A stretch of DNA of 64,000 nucleotides, from NCBI GenBank assembly GCA_018266395.1, contig JAFEAM010000027.1, positions 1 to 64,000 on the forward strand. The letters are read 5' to 3'. The first letter of the stretch is position 1; the number at the start of each line of letters is the position of its first letter. The notes under the pieces are model-generated. The model made no database searches. It saw only the letters and a list, made by a program, of their open reading frames with translations, and was not told where the DNA came from. A program made the translations under genes and the position numbers. This DNA is from Bacteroidota bacterium (GTDB lineage Bacteria; Bacteroidota; Bacteroidia; Cytophagales; Cyclobacteriaceae). Positions 1 to 5,754 of the stretch are shown here, in pieces.

Positions 1-5
1 CGCTT

Positions 6-176
6 GCCGCTAACGTGAGTGCATATGACTTTGCCGGTTTAGGAGCGCAAGTTAAATGAGGTACGAATGACTTGCGCGACTACTCCGGAGTGTCCCACGA
101 CACCGAAGGTTGTTAAGAAACCAAGTTACGAATTCGCTGTGAAGCCCGGCAATGGCATATGCACGGTGTTAGCGGC
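6..176. repeat. attC-like recombination site 1
   Basis: R''-like GCCGCTAAC (6-14) and R'-like GTTAGCGGC (168-176) bound the site. The arms are GTGCATATG (19-27) plus TTGCCGG (31-37), paired with CCGGCAA (146-152) plus CATATGCAC (156-164). They are interrupted by ACT on one side and the equivalent of CCA on the other, an asymmetric bulge like the extrahelical bases that give attC sites polarity. An inner stem pairs GCGCAAGT (45-52) with ACTTGCGC (70-77). On the minus strand this is the site of the ORF-less cassette at 15-316. Confidence 0.75.
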
Positions 177-316
177 AGGCGCCATGATTCCACTGCAATT
201 CAGGCCTCTTAGTTCATCAGTAACTCAGCTGGTCAAATGCTGCTTCTGATTCCAGGAAACGGACTCCTAATTCTATTCTCAGCTGCCCGATCAAAAAAAA
301 CGCGCTTGCCGCTAAC
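15..316 (-). mobile_element. ORF-less cassette, copy 1
   Basis: Body 177-302 together with the proximal part of its palindrome (about 78-176) is nearly identical to 1011-1234, with only a few base changes such as those near 212-235 and 290. No convincing reading frame is present in either copy. Being repeated with its palindrome attached fits a cassette copied or captured twice. It may be a non-coding cassette carrying a promoter or small RNA, which cannot be decided from the sequence. Confidence 0.65.
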
Positions 317-442
317 GACCCGTGTTTATGACGGCTGCGGATTTCGAAGCCGCGTCTCGTCCCACGTGCCGAAACGTAATATAAAAACTAAACTTCAATT
401 TCACACGTCACCCGCAGCTGGCATAAACACACTGTTGTGCGC
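308..442. repeat. attC-like recombination site 2
   Basis: R''-like GCCGCTAAC (308-316) and R'-like GTTGTGCGC (434-442). Arms GTGTTTATG, ACG, GCTGCGG (322-340) pair with CCGCAGC, TGG, CATAAACAC (412-430). This is the same 9 + 3-mismatch + 7 layout as sites 1, 3 and 5 although the bases differ. On the minus strand it follows the lipoprotein gene at 461-922 and is therefore that cassette's site. Confidence 0.75.
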
Positions 443-460
443 AGTGCTTCTATTCGGTCA

Positions 461-922
461 TTATTTAGTCCGATTGCATTCTGTGTTCACAATCCAAATA
501 GTCTGCGCGTCCTTTGTAAGTTCAAGCGTTTCCCTGTCCACTATCTTTAGAATCTTGTCGTTCTTTAATGAGTCGAAGAAGTCGTGATAAGAATAATAGA
601 ATCTCATGAGCAACTTTCCATTCTTTTCTGTCCACTGTCCTGAAACATTGATGTTCCCTGGAACTTTGGTGAAAAATCCAGTCGTGTCATTGTAAAAAGA
701 TTTTATTGCAAATCTGTTGGGCTTGTCAAAATACAAAGCCCATGTCACGTCCGAGTCTGCATTTTTGCCGACCCATTTTATATAGTCACCGTACACTGAA
801 TCCAGTGACAAAACATCTCTCTCAACATCGTCCAGCGAGTCGAAAGGTTTTTCTCTCAATGCATCAAGTTTTGATTTGCATGAAAAAATCGTCAGTAAAA
901 GTCCAATGATTAGTATTCTCAT
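461..922 (-). CDS. Small lipoprotein carried on a cassette
   Basis: A 153-residue protein starting at ATG 922; an upstream in-frame ATG at 1006 lies inside the attC-like site and is unlikely. The N terminus has a short hydrophobic segment ending in IFSCKS, a plausible lipoprotein signal with the modified Cys near residue 15. The rest is hydrophilic with many aromatic and Asp residues (for example YYSYHDFFDSL). I do not recognise the family. It is the only gene of its cassette, with the palindrome 308-442 directly downstream and the terminal box 938-946 just upstream. There is no promoter of the TAnnTTTG type immediately in front, so expression may depend on the array. Confidence 0.75.
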   Translation of the reverse strand: MRILIIGLLLTIFSCKSKLDALREKPFDSLDDVERDVLSLDSVYGDYIKWVGKNADSDVTWALYFDKPNRFAIKSFYNDTTGFFTKVPGNINVSGQWTEKNGKLLMRFYYSYHDFFDSLKNDKILKIVDRETLELTKDAQTIWIVNTECNRTK

Positions 923-937
923 TTGTCCAGAAGCATT

Positions 938-1109
938 GCGCACAACGTTGGTGCATATGACGTTGCCGGGATAGGAGGGCTTGGTAAATGACGTGAGGAA
1001 TGCCAAGCCCGACTACTCCGGAGTGTCCCACGACACCGAAGGTTGTTAAGAAACCAAGTTACGAATTCGCTGTGAAGCCCGGCAATGGCATATGCACGGT
1101 GTTAGCGGC
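938..1109. repeat. attC-like recombination site 3
   Basis: R''-like GCGCACAAC (938-946) and R'-like GTTAGCGGC (1101-1109). Arms GTGCATATG, ACG, TTGCCGG (951-969) pair with the right arm 1079-1097. The inner stem GGGCTTGG (977-984) with CCAAGCCC (1003-1010) is aligned to the inner stem of site 1 but has different bases on both strands, so the pairing has been kept by compensatory change. The right half is nearly identical to that of site 1. Confidence 0.75.
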
Positions 1110-1248
1110 AGGCGCCATGATTCCACTGCAATTCAGGCCTCTTAGTTGATCAATAACTCAGCTGATCAAATGCTGCTTCTGATTCCAGGAAACGGACTCC
1201 TAATTCTATTCTCAGCTGCCCTATCAAAAAAACGCGCTTGCCGCTAAC
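947..1248 (-). mobile_element. ORF-less cassette, copy 2
   Basis: Second copy of the cassette at 15-316, about 93-99% alike from 1011 to 1234 by eye, ending in the same box GCCGCTAAC (1240-1248). It lies between two gene-bearing cassettes, so the two copies are separated by about 630 bp of lipoprotein cassette. No ORF, no clear promoter. Function unknown. Confidence 0.65.
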
Positions 1249-1414
1249 GTCTGGCTATTTGCAGTTGTGGGAACAGGAGGACTTGAAAATGAAGCGCAGC
1301 GGAATGTCAAGACCGACCTGCCGCAAAATTGTCCCCCGTGAACGAACTACATTTGAAACCATAACTACAATTTACCACTACACCCCACAATTGCAAATAG
1401 CTGCTGTTGGCTGC
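1240..1414. repeat. attC-like recombination site 4
   Basis: R''-like GCCGCTAAC (1240-1248) and R'-like GTTGGCTGC (1406-1414). The left arm 1253-1271 (GCTATTTGCA then GTTGTGGG) pairs with 1384-1402 with one mismatch. An inner stem CTTGA (1282-1286) with TCAAG (1307-1311) is aligned with the inner stems of sites 1 and 3 around a similar AAATGA loop. It is downstream of the membrane protein gene 1425-1706 on the minus strand. Confidence 0.7.
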
Positions 1415-1424
1415 TGTGCCGCTT

Positions 1425-1706
1425 TCACTTTGGTGTCGTTAGAAAGAATGTCAACCAAAATAGAGTCCAAATTGTCCCTAAGATGTTTGTCAACATAAAC
1501 CCAGTCTGTTTTTCATCTTTATTTATCCAAGTCATTGTCGCTGGAATTAGTAGTATGTGTGTCGCCCCCGTAATTGGTAGTAAAATAAGTCCGTAGCCCC
1601 AACTTCCTCCGCCTGATTTTATAATATCAATTGTCCACGGAATGAAATAAATTATGTTAGTCAATATTATAGTCGTCCCAAGGGTCCGACTTATTTTCTT
1701 TGTCAT
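1425..1706 (-). CDS. Small membrane protein carried on a cassette
   Basis: 93 residues with three predicted membrane segments (about residues 10-30, 38-58 and 72-90) separated by short polar loops; WINKDEK lies between the second and third. The start at 1706 (MTKKISRTLG) gives a positively charged N terminus before the first segment. I cannot assign a family. It is the single gene of its cassette, bounded by terminal boxes at 1406-1414 and 1748-1756, with its attC-like site at 1240-1414 downstream. Base composition is A/T-rich compared with the housekeeping genes to the right, consistent with acquired DNA. Confidence 0.7.
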   Translation of the reverse strand: MTKKISRTLGTTIILTNIIYFIPWTIDIIKSGGGSWGYGLILLPITGATHILLIPATMTWINKDEKQTGFMLTNILGTIWTLFWLTFFLTTPK

Positions 1707-1747
1707 TCTTGTCCCACTTGTCTATCGTTAAATTGTCCCGTGGCATT

Positions 1748-1882
1748 GCAGCCAACGTCTAGTGCATATGACGTTGCCGGGATGGACTGGTTCATGGCTT
1801 CGTACATGCCTAGTGTTGCTAGGAAACCAATCTACGAATAAGCTCGAACCCCGGCAATGGCATATGCACCATGTTGTAGGGC
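1748..1882. repeat. attC-like recombination site 5
   Basis: R''-like GCAGCCAAC (1748-1756) and R'-like GTTGTAGGGC (1873-1882). Arms GTGCATATG, ACG, TTGCCGG (1762-1780) pair with CCGGCAA, TGG, CATATGCAC (1851-1869). It is shorter inside than sites 1 and 3; a small hairpin CCTAG / CTAGG lies at 1808-1822. On the minus strand it ends the first cassette after the recombinase. Confidence 0.75.
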
Positions 1883-1929
1883 GTTTGGCTCTCATCACCA
1901 GTCCTACGCTACTATTTTACTTCATTCAC

Positions 1930-2337
1930 CTACTTGTCAGTACCCCAAATTATTGCTCTCAATTCATTGGAGACTTCATAAAAGTTATTTCTGTAAGATA
2001 ATTCAAACCTGTCAACACATACGGTATCAGTGAATGATTGATATTTCAAAAGTACTTTTGCTCTAGTATCAACAGTTCGACTTCTTAGTTCTGGTTTTAG
2101 GCTCTTTAGATCATGAATCATTTTCACGAAATCATTAATGTCTTTCCTAGAACTAATCACTCTCATAGAAATGTCTTCATGGAACTGCTCATAGAAGTCC
2201 GAGCATTGAATACTTTCAAACGTTTCGATGTCCATGTCTACATATGAAATCTCAACGAGATCGCATATGTCTGTTTTGGGCTGACAGCTAATTGAGATGA
2301 ATAAGGCAAATAGAACTATTCTAGTGAGTTTATTCAT
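1930..2337 (-). CDS. Small lipoprotein carried on the first cassette
   Basis: 135 residues from ATG 2337. The N terminus MNKLTRIVLFALFISISCQ is a classical lipoprotein signal, with the lipid-modified Cys at residue 18. The mature part is rich in Asp and Glu with a Cys at about residue 45 (SIQCSDFYEQ) and another near 106. No family recognised. It is the cassette gene nearest the recombinase; its cassette is closed by GTTGTAGGGC at one end and GCCCTACAAC at the other. As with the neighbouring cassettes, the product is probably exported to the envelope, which is an inference from the signal alone. Confidence 0.75.
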   Translation of the reverse strand: MNKLTRIVLFALFISISCQPKTDICDLVEISYVDMDIETFESIQCSDFYEQFHEDISMRVISSRKDINDFVKMIHDLKSLKPELRSRTVDTRAKVLLKYQSFTDTVCVDRFELSYRNNFYEVSNELRAIIWGTDK

Positions 2338-2359
2338 AGGGTAATGCTCGATCCCAAAT

Positions 2360-2420
2360 GCCCTACAACGTCTGTATATATGACGTTTATGTCTGATATA
2401 TCCTTATTGTGTTGATTGAT
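2360..2420 (-). other. attI-like junction between recombinase gene and first cassette
   Basis: GCCCTACAAC (2360-2369) is the outer box of the first cassette. The following AACGTCTG...ATATGACGTT matches the outer edge of site 5 (AACGTCTA...ATATGACGTT) and then diverges. Instead of a distant right arm there is only a short imperfect hairpin (2375-2400), and the sequence runs straight into the stop codon of the recombinase gene (2404-2406). This is where an attI site would be expected if the array grows next to the recombinase. Its use as an insertion point is inferred. Confidence 0.5.
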
Positions 2421-3540
2421 CCTGAGAGGTGACACTGATTTTCAGCGAATCCAATGGGCTTTTAATCATCGAAAATCCCCTGGTTGTCACGTGGGTATAC
2501 CGTTCCGTGGTCTTGCTGCTTTCGTGTCCCATCAGGACCTGAATATAACGAATGTCAACACCCTGCTCCAACAAATGAGTCGCAAAACTGTGCCGGAGGG
2601 TGTGAGGAGTAACAACTTTCTTGATTCCGGCCAACTGGGCCGCGCGGTGAACTATTTTATTAACACTTCTCGGTGAATACTGAACACCGCCTGGCCCTTC
2701 AAACAGAAATTCCCCGGGTTTGTATACCGCCCGATAATGGCGGATAAAGACCAAAGCCTCATCAGACAAAAGTGTTACCCTGTCTTTGGAGCCTTTTCCT
2801 TTGCTTACAAACAATTGCTTTCGCTCGATATCGAAGTCACGCCAACGTAAATTCAATAACTCGCTCAATCGCAATCCGGAAGAGTATAGAAGGATAATCA
2901 TACACCGGTGCTTTGGGTTTCCCGTAACCTCAATCATGGCCTTTACCTCCTCCAGACTCAATACCCTTGGAAGCAGATGCTCTTTGATGGGCCGGTCTAC
3001 GTAGTACGTTTTGCGATCTCCTCCCTTTACTTTCTCCAGATAGAACTTGATTGCATTAATGGCCGTATTTTGCGTGGAGACTGAGACCCTTCGCTTGGTG
3101 ATGATGTATTCAAGGTATTGTTTAATCAGGTCGTCAGAAATCGCATCAATCGTCTCGGGCTTAATGTACTCGAGGAATGCGCGGAATTGCGACTCATACG
3201 TCCTTACGGTGGCAGGGCTGTATCTTACGCGGATCAACTGCTCATGATAACGTTCAGGTAGTTCTAAAGGCCGGACCTTTTCTTCTTCTTCTTCTTCTTG
3301 CATCAGTTTGTCCATCGAAGCTTTCGTTGCAACAAGCTGAACTTTTGAAATATTTTGTAGGAGTTCCGATACGGTCGCCTTGGTGAAAGGGAGCGTCCAG
3401 CATCCATGGCGGGAATTGAACTGACTGCCTTGAAAACCTCTGATCAAATCCTCAGCCTGCGAATTCAATTTGCCCTTTATGGCAATGCAGGTTTTGGTCC
3501 CTAGTTTTAAAGGCTCCAGAAAAATTACATGGCCTGTCAT
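2404..3540 (-). CDS. Tyrosine recombinase, integron-integrase-like but without the IntI insertion
   Basis: 378 residues. Residues 1-75 form an extra N-terminal region with the motif GCWTLP (46-51), followed by an acidic run (81-88), a SAM-like core-binding domain (about 90-172) and the catalytic domain (190-350). Catalytic residues are visible: R224 in SGLRLSELL, K249 in GKGSKDR, H313 and R316 in HTLRH, H339 in MGHE and nucleophile Y348 in ERYTHV. The C-terminal tail KSPLDSL resembles the end of IntI integrases, but the stretch between GKGSKDR and HTLRH is too short for the IntI-specific helix insertion; in that respect it looks like XerC/D. It is transcribed toward the cassette array and its 3' end overlaps the junction site. 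A role in cassette exchange is inferred from position. It could instead be an unrelated genomic-island integrase. Confidence 0.9.
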   Translation of the reverse strand: MTGHVIFLEPLKLGTKTCIAIKGKLNSQAEDLIRGFQGSQFNSRHGCWTLPFTKATVSELLQNISKVQLVATKASMDKLMQEEEEEEKVRPLELPERYHEQLIRVRYSPATVRTYESQFRAFLEYIKPETIDAISDDLIKQYLEYIITKRRVSVSTQNTAINAIKFYLEKVKGGDRKTYYVDRPIKEHLLPRVLSLEEVKAMIEVTGNPKHRCMIILLYSSGLRLSELLNLRWRDFDIERKQLFVSKGKGSKDRVTLLSDEALVFIRHYRAVYKPGEFLFEGPGGVQYSPRSVNKIVHRAAQLAGIKKVVTPHTLRHSFATHLLEQGVDIRYIQVLMGHESSKTTERYTHVTTRGFSMIKSPLDSLKISVTSQDQSTQ

Positions 3541-4086
3541 GAAGCAAATTAAGTGTCGACTCTTGGATAGACGGCCTGATCACAGGATGGGTCAGGAAAA
3601 CGGTACAGTGAACTAGTCTGCTTTTCGGCGGGGAGTGAGAATGTTGCACTCTACAAGGTACCGGCACCAACTTATCGTCCCTACTGGGAATTAGATAACT
3701 CTTTAGAAGTAGTGTGGCACCTGTTTGTAAGGTTGTTATAAGGATGTTGTAAGGATTTGTAAGGTTCGAACAAGGATCTGTAAGGATCGGGTAAGGATGG
3801 TTGCCGGATGCGTAAGGATGGTTGATGGATATGTAAGGATGTTTGAGGGATGCGAAGCCCTAAAACCTGGGTATGTTGAGATCTGAAATCATGAGATTGA
3901 ATGTGGAATTTTGAACAAGGAATGCTGAATGTCGAAGTGGGGGACTACCAGAGGCGAGGGGACACCCTATGGTTAGGAGGATTGCCGGATGGGTAAGGAT
4001 TTGCGGGATGGGAAGTCCCCCGGCAAGCAGCAAACCTTAGGTCGGTTGAGATTTGAAATCTGAAACCTGAAATCTGAATTCCCCTT
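3541..4086. repeat. Gene-free region with degenerate GTAAGGAT repeats
   Basis: No convincing gene. From 3725 to 3856 the octamer GTAAGGAT or a close variant recurs about nine times at irregular 10-20 base spacing, and again near 3959 and 3992. Later parts (3880-3935 and 4040-4078) contain runs such as TGAAATCTGAAAC that resemble dispersed repeats seen elsewhere in the window. It lies upstream of the recombinase gene and downstream of the anti-sigma gene and probably marks the chromosomal edge of the island. Confidence 0.6.
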
Positions 4087-4614
4087 TCAAAACGCAGTCT
4101 TCTTCTGAAAAAGCGGCCTCAGCACTGTCCGGTCAAGCACAACAAGACAAAGCAGGATGGCGATTCCGAGAATGCTGTCGAGGATTACCTTCCCCTTCAA
4201 TGGAAGAGAGGGCAGGGTGTACTGAATATACTTGGTTGCGGGCTTCGCTTTCTCCAGTGAGATGACGCCGTTGGCGTTGTCAAAAGTGCCGGAGGAAAGC
4301 ATGAAGGCGAGGATGCCGCCGGCTACGAGAATGCCGATGATTAGCAGCAAGCCGTTTCGCGGTGAAAGCGCCGAGGCGGCTGCAGATGAGGCGGACAGGT
4401 TTTTCATCACCCGGTCAACAAAATCGTTGGACGGAGATTCCAGACGGGCGGATGACAAATGCAGATGGATGAGCCTCAACTCTTCCAGCCGTGTCTGAAG
4501 GGCAGGGGATTGCTCAAGCTGCTGCTTCAGCGACTGCAGGCTCGTACCTTCGAGTTTTCCATCGAGGTAGTCCAGCAAAAGGTCGTCCGGGGATGATTTT
4601 GCACTGTTATTCAT
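4087..4614 (-). CDS. Putative anti-sigma factor, membrane protein
   Basis: 175 residues. Residues 8-35 (DDLLLDYLDGKLEGTSLQSLKQQLEQ) resemble the N-terminal segment of zinc-less anti-sigma proteins; two membrane segments lie near residues 86-108 and 145-162. It overlaps the upstream ECF sigma gene by four bases (ATGA), the usual arrangement for translationally coupled sigma/anti-sigma pairs, so it most likely holds that sigma factor inactive at the inner membrane. No HxxxCxxC zinc motif is present. The signal it senses is not indicated. The assignment rests mainly on the gene pair, less on the sequence. Confidence 0.75.
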   Translation of the reverse strand: MNNSAKSSPDDLLLDYLDGKLEGTSLQSLKQQLEQSPALQTRLEELRLIHLHLSSARLESPSNDFVDRVMKNLSASSAAASALSPRNGLLLIIGILVAGGILAFMLSSGTFDNANGVISLEKAKPATKYIQYTLPSLPLKGKVILDSILGIAILLCLVVLDRTVLRPLFQKKTAF

Positions 4615-5165
4615 AACGTCAATGCTTCTTCTTTCAACAATCTTTTTAGTTCGTCTGCCAGGCGCTGCCGTGCGCGATGTACTCTCACTTTCAGCGTGTT
4701 CATATTCTGACCTGTCATTTCAGCCACTTCCTCCAGGGAGAACTCCTTGATGTAGTACAACTGTATCGCCAGCCGGTCTGCATCATTCAGGTTATCGATC
4801 GCCCTGCCGAGAAACACCTGCCGGTCCTTGTTCTCCATCCCGCCACCTTCTTCCACCGCCCGGTCGTGGTGCTCGATACTCGCCAGCTGGTGTGGATTCT
4901 TGCGGCGATAGCTGATGGCAGTATTCACCACAATCCTGTACAGCCAGGTGGAGAAACGCGCCTGCCGGTTGAAGTTCTTCAGGTACCGGTAAGCCTTGAT
5001 AAACGCATCCTGGGCCGCTTCCTCAGCTTCCGGCCTGGTATTCAGCACTTTTAAGGCTATAGTATAGGCATAGCTCTTATAGTTGTCCACCAACCGGGCA
5101 TAAGCACCCTGATCCCCGGCCAGAATCCGGTCTATTAATGAATGTTCTTCCTGCAGGGAAATCAC
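4611..5165 (-). CDS. ECF-type RNA polymerase sigma factor
   Basis: 184 residues. Region 2 includes LVDNYKSYAYTIALKVLNTRPEAEEAAQDAFIKAYRYL and region 2.4-like FSTWLYRIVVNTAISYRRK (residues about 24-91); region 4 carries a helix-turn-helix at about 139-172 (FSLEEVAEMTGQNMNTLKVRVHRARQRL). Length and lack of region 3 place it in the extracytoplasmic-function group (sigma-E/RpoE type). It directs core RNA polymerase to a stress regulon. The anti-sigma gene follows with a 4-base overlap. The last codons are shared with it. Confidence 0.93.
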   Translation of the reverse strand: MISLQEEHSLIDRILAGDQGAYARLVDNYKSYAYTIALKVLNTRPEAEEAAQDAFIKAYRYLKNFNRQARFSTWLYRIVVNTAISYRRKNPHQLASIEHHDRAVEEGGGMENKDRQVFLGRAIDNLNDADRLAIQLYYIKEFSLEEVAEMTGQNMNTLKVRVHRARQRLADELKRLLKEEALTL

Positions 5166-5345
5166 GGCCCTATGACGCGGTAATTCTCCATCAAGTTACA
5201 GCTTTAAATAATCAATATTTCCGGGAAAATCTCAGTAAGGGTGTAACCGGACAAGGCCAGGGTGTGTCAAAGGGGCAAAAAGGCTGATGGAAAAGACCGG
5301 AGGCCGCAAGAGACAAGATTCACAAGTAACAAAAACAACAATACT

Positions 5346-5696
5346 ATGTCATCGGAAGAAGTTATCATCCCCGTACTCGGCATCATGTTGCCCATTATCA
5401 TTTCGTTGGGTGCCTTTGTCATGATCGCCTACCTGCGAAAATTCGAAAGCATCGAACGGATGGCCATCATTGAAAAGGGCCTCTCGCCGGACTTGTTCAA
5501 AAGAGAAAGACTCACATCCGGCGCCTTGCGCGGGGCCTTGCTGCTCATAGGAGTAGGCATTGGATTTCTCATGGGCTACTGGCTCGATCGCCAGTTTGAC
5601 ATGGAAGAAGTGGGTTACTTCTCCATGCTGTTCATCTTCGGCGGAATGGGATTGGGCATCTCCTATATCGTAGAGGAGAAGAAGGCTAAGAAATAA
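5346..5696 (+). CDS. DUF6249-like small membrane protein
   Basis: 116 residues starting at ATG 5346 (MSSEEVIIPVLGIMLP); the reading frame stays open upstream to 5262, but that part is hydrophilic and would place a long tail before the first membrane helix. Three hydrophobic segments lie at about 5-30, 58-76 and 85-105. The motif FESIERMAIIEKGLSPDLF after the first helix is typical of a Bacteroidota family found beside ECF sigma genes. Its role is unknown. It is divergent from the sigma/anti-sigma pair across a 180-base gap, so it may be one of that sigma factor's targets. Confidence 0.8.
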   Translation: MSSEEVIIPVLGIMLPIIISLGAFVMIAYLRKFESIERMAIIEKGLSPDLFKRERLTSGALRGALLLIGVGIGFLMGYWLDRQFDMEEVGYFSMLFIFGGMGLGISYIVEEKKAKK

Positions 5697-5712
5697 AATG
5701 TTACGCAGAGGT

Positions 5713-5747
5713 GATGTGCCTGGTTTCTTCAATGAATCGGGCACATC
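5713..5747. terminator. Bidirectional terminator hairpin
   Basis: GATGTGCC (5713-5720) pairs with GGCACATC (5740-5747) around a 19-base loop, followed by CTCACTTTTT. It lies between the convergent DUF6249 gene and the SLC13 transporter gene. Confidence 0.6.
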
Positions 5748-5754
5748 TCACTTT

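Larger units (their letters stand above)
1..2420 (-). mobile_element. Integron-like gene-cassette array (left part outside the window)
   Basis: Five long imperfect palindromes alternate with short cassette bodies, and a tyrosine recombinase gene stands at the right end. Read on the minus strand from the recombinase, cassettes are about 1757-2369 (lipoprotein), 1249-1756 (membrane protein), 947-1248 (no ORF), 317-946 (lipoprotein) and 15-316 (no ORF), each ending in its own palindrome. Every cassette starts with a GTT box whose next bases are repeated as the reverse complement before AAC at its other end: GTTGTAGGGC with GCCCTACAAC, GTTGGCTGC with GCAGCCAAC, GTTGTGCGC with GCGCACAAC, GTTAGCGGC with GCCGCTAAC. 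This is the R'/R'' logic of integron cassettes. The genes all point away from the recombinase with the palindrome downstream, as in integrons. The array continues past position 1. That cassettes move is inferred. Confidence 0.8.

Noticed and set aside
237-587. Open reading frame across site 2 and the start of the lipoprotein cassette (plus strand)
   Set aside because: It crosses a palindrome and runs antisense to the lipoprotein gene; its product has no recognisable pattern.
1-2400. Possible CRISPR array from the long repeats
   Set aside because: The repeats are 135-172-base imperfect palindromes around genes, with private end boxes; this does not fit direct-repeat CRISPR structure.
3725-3860. 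Possible CRISPR array from repeated GTAAGGAT
   Set aside because: Units are only eight bases, variable and irregularly spaced, with no unique spacers and no cas genes in the window.
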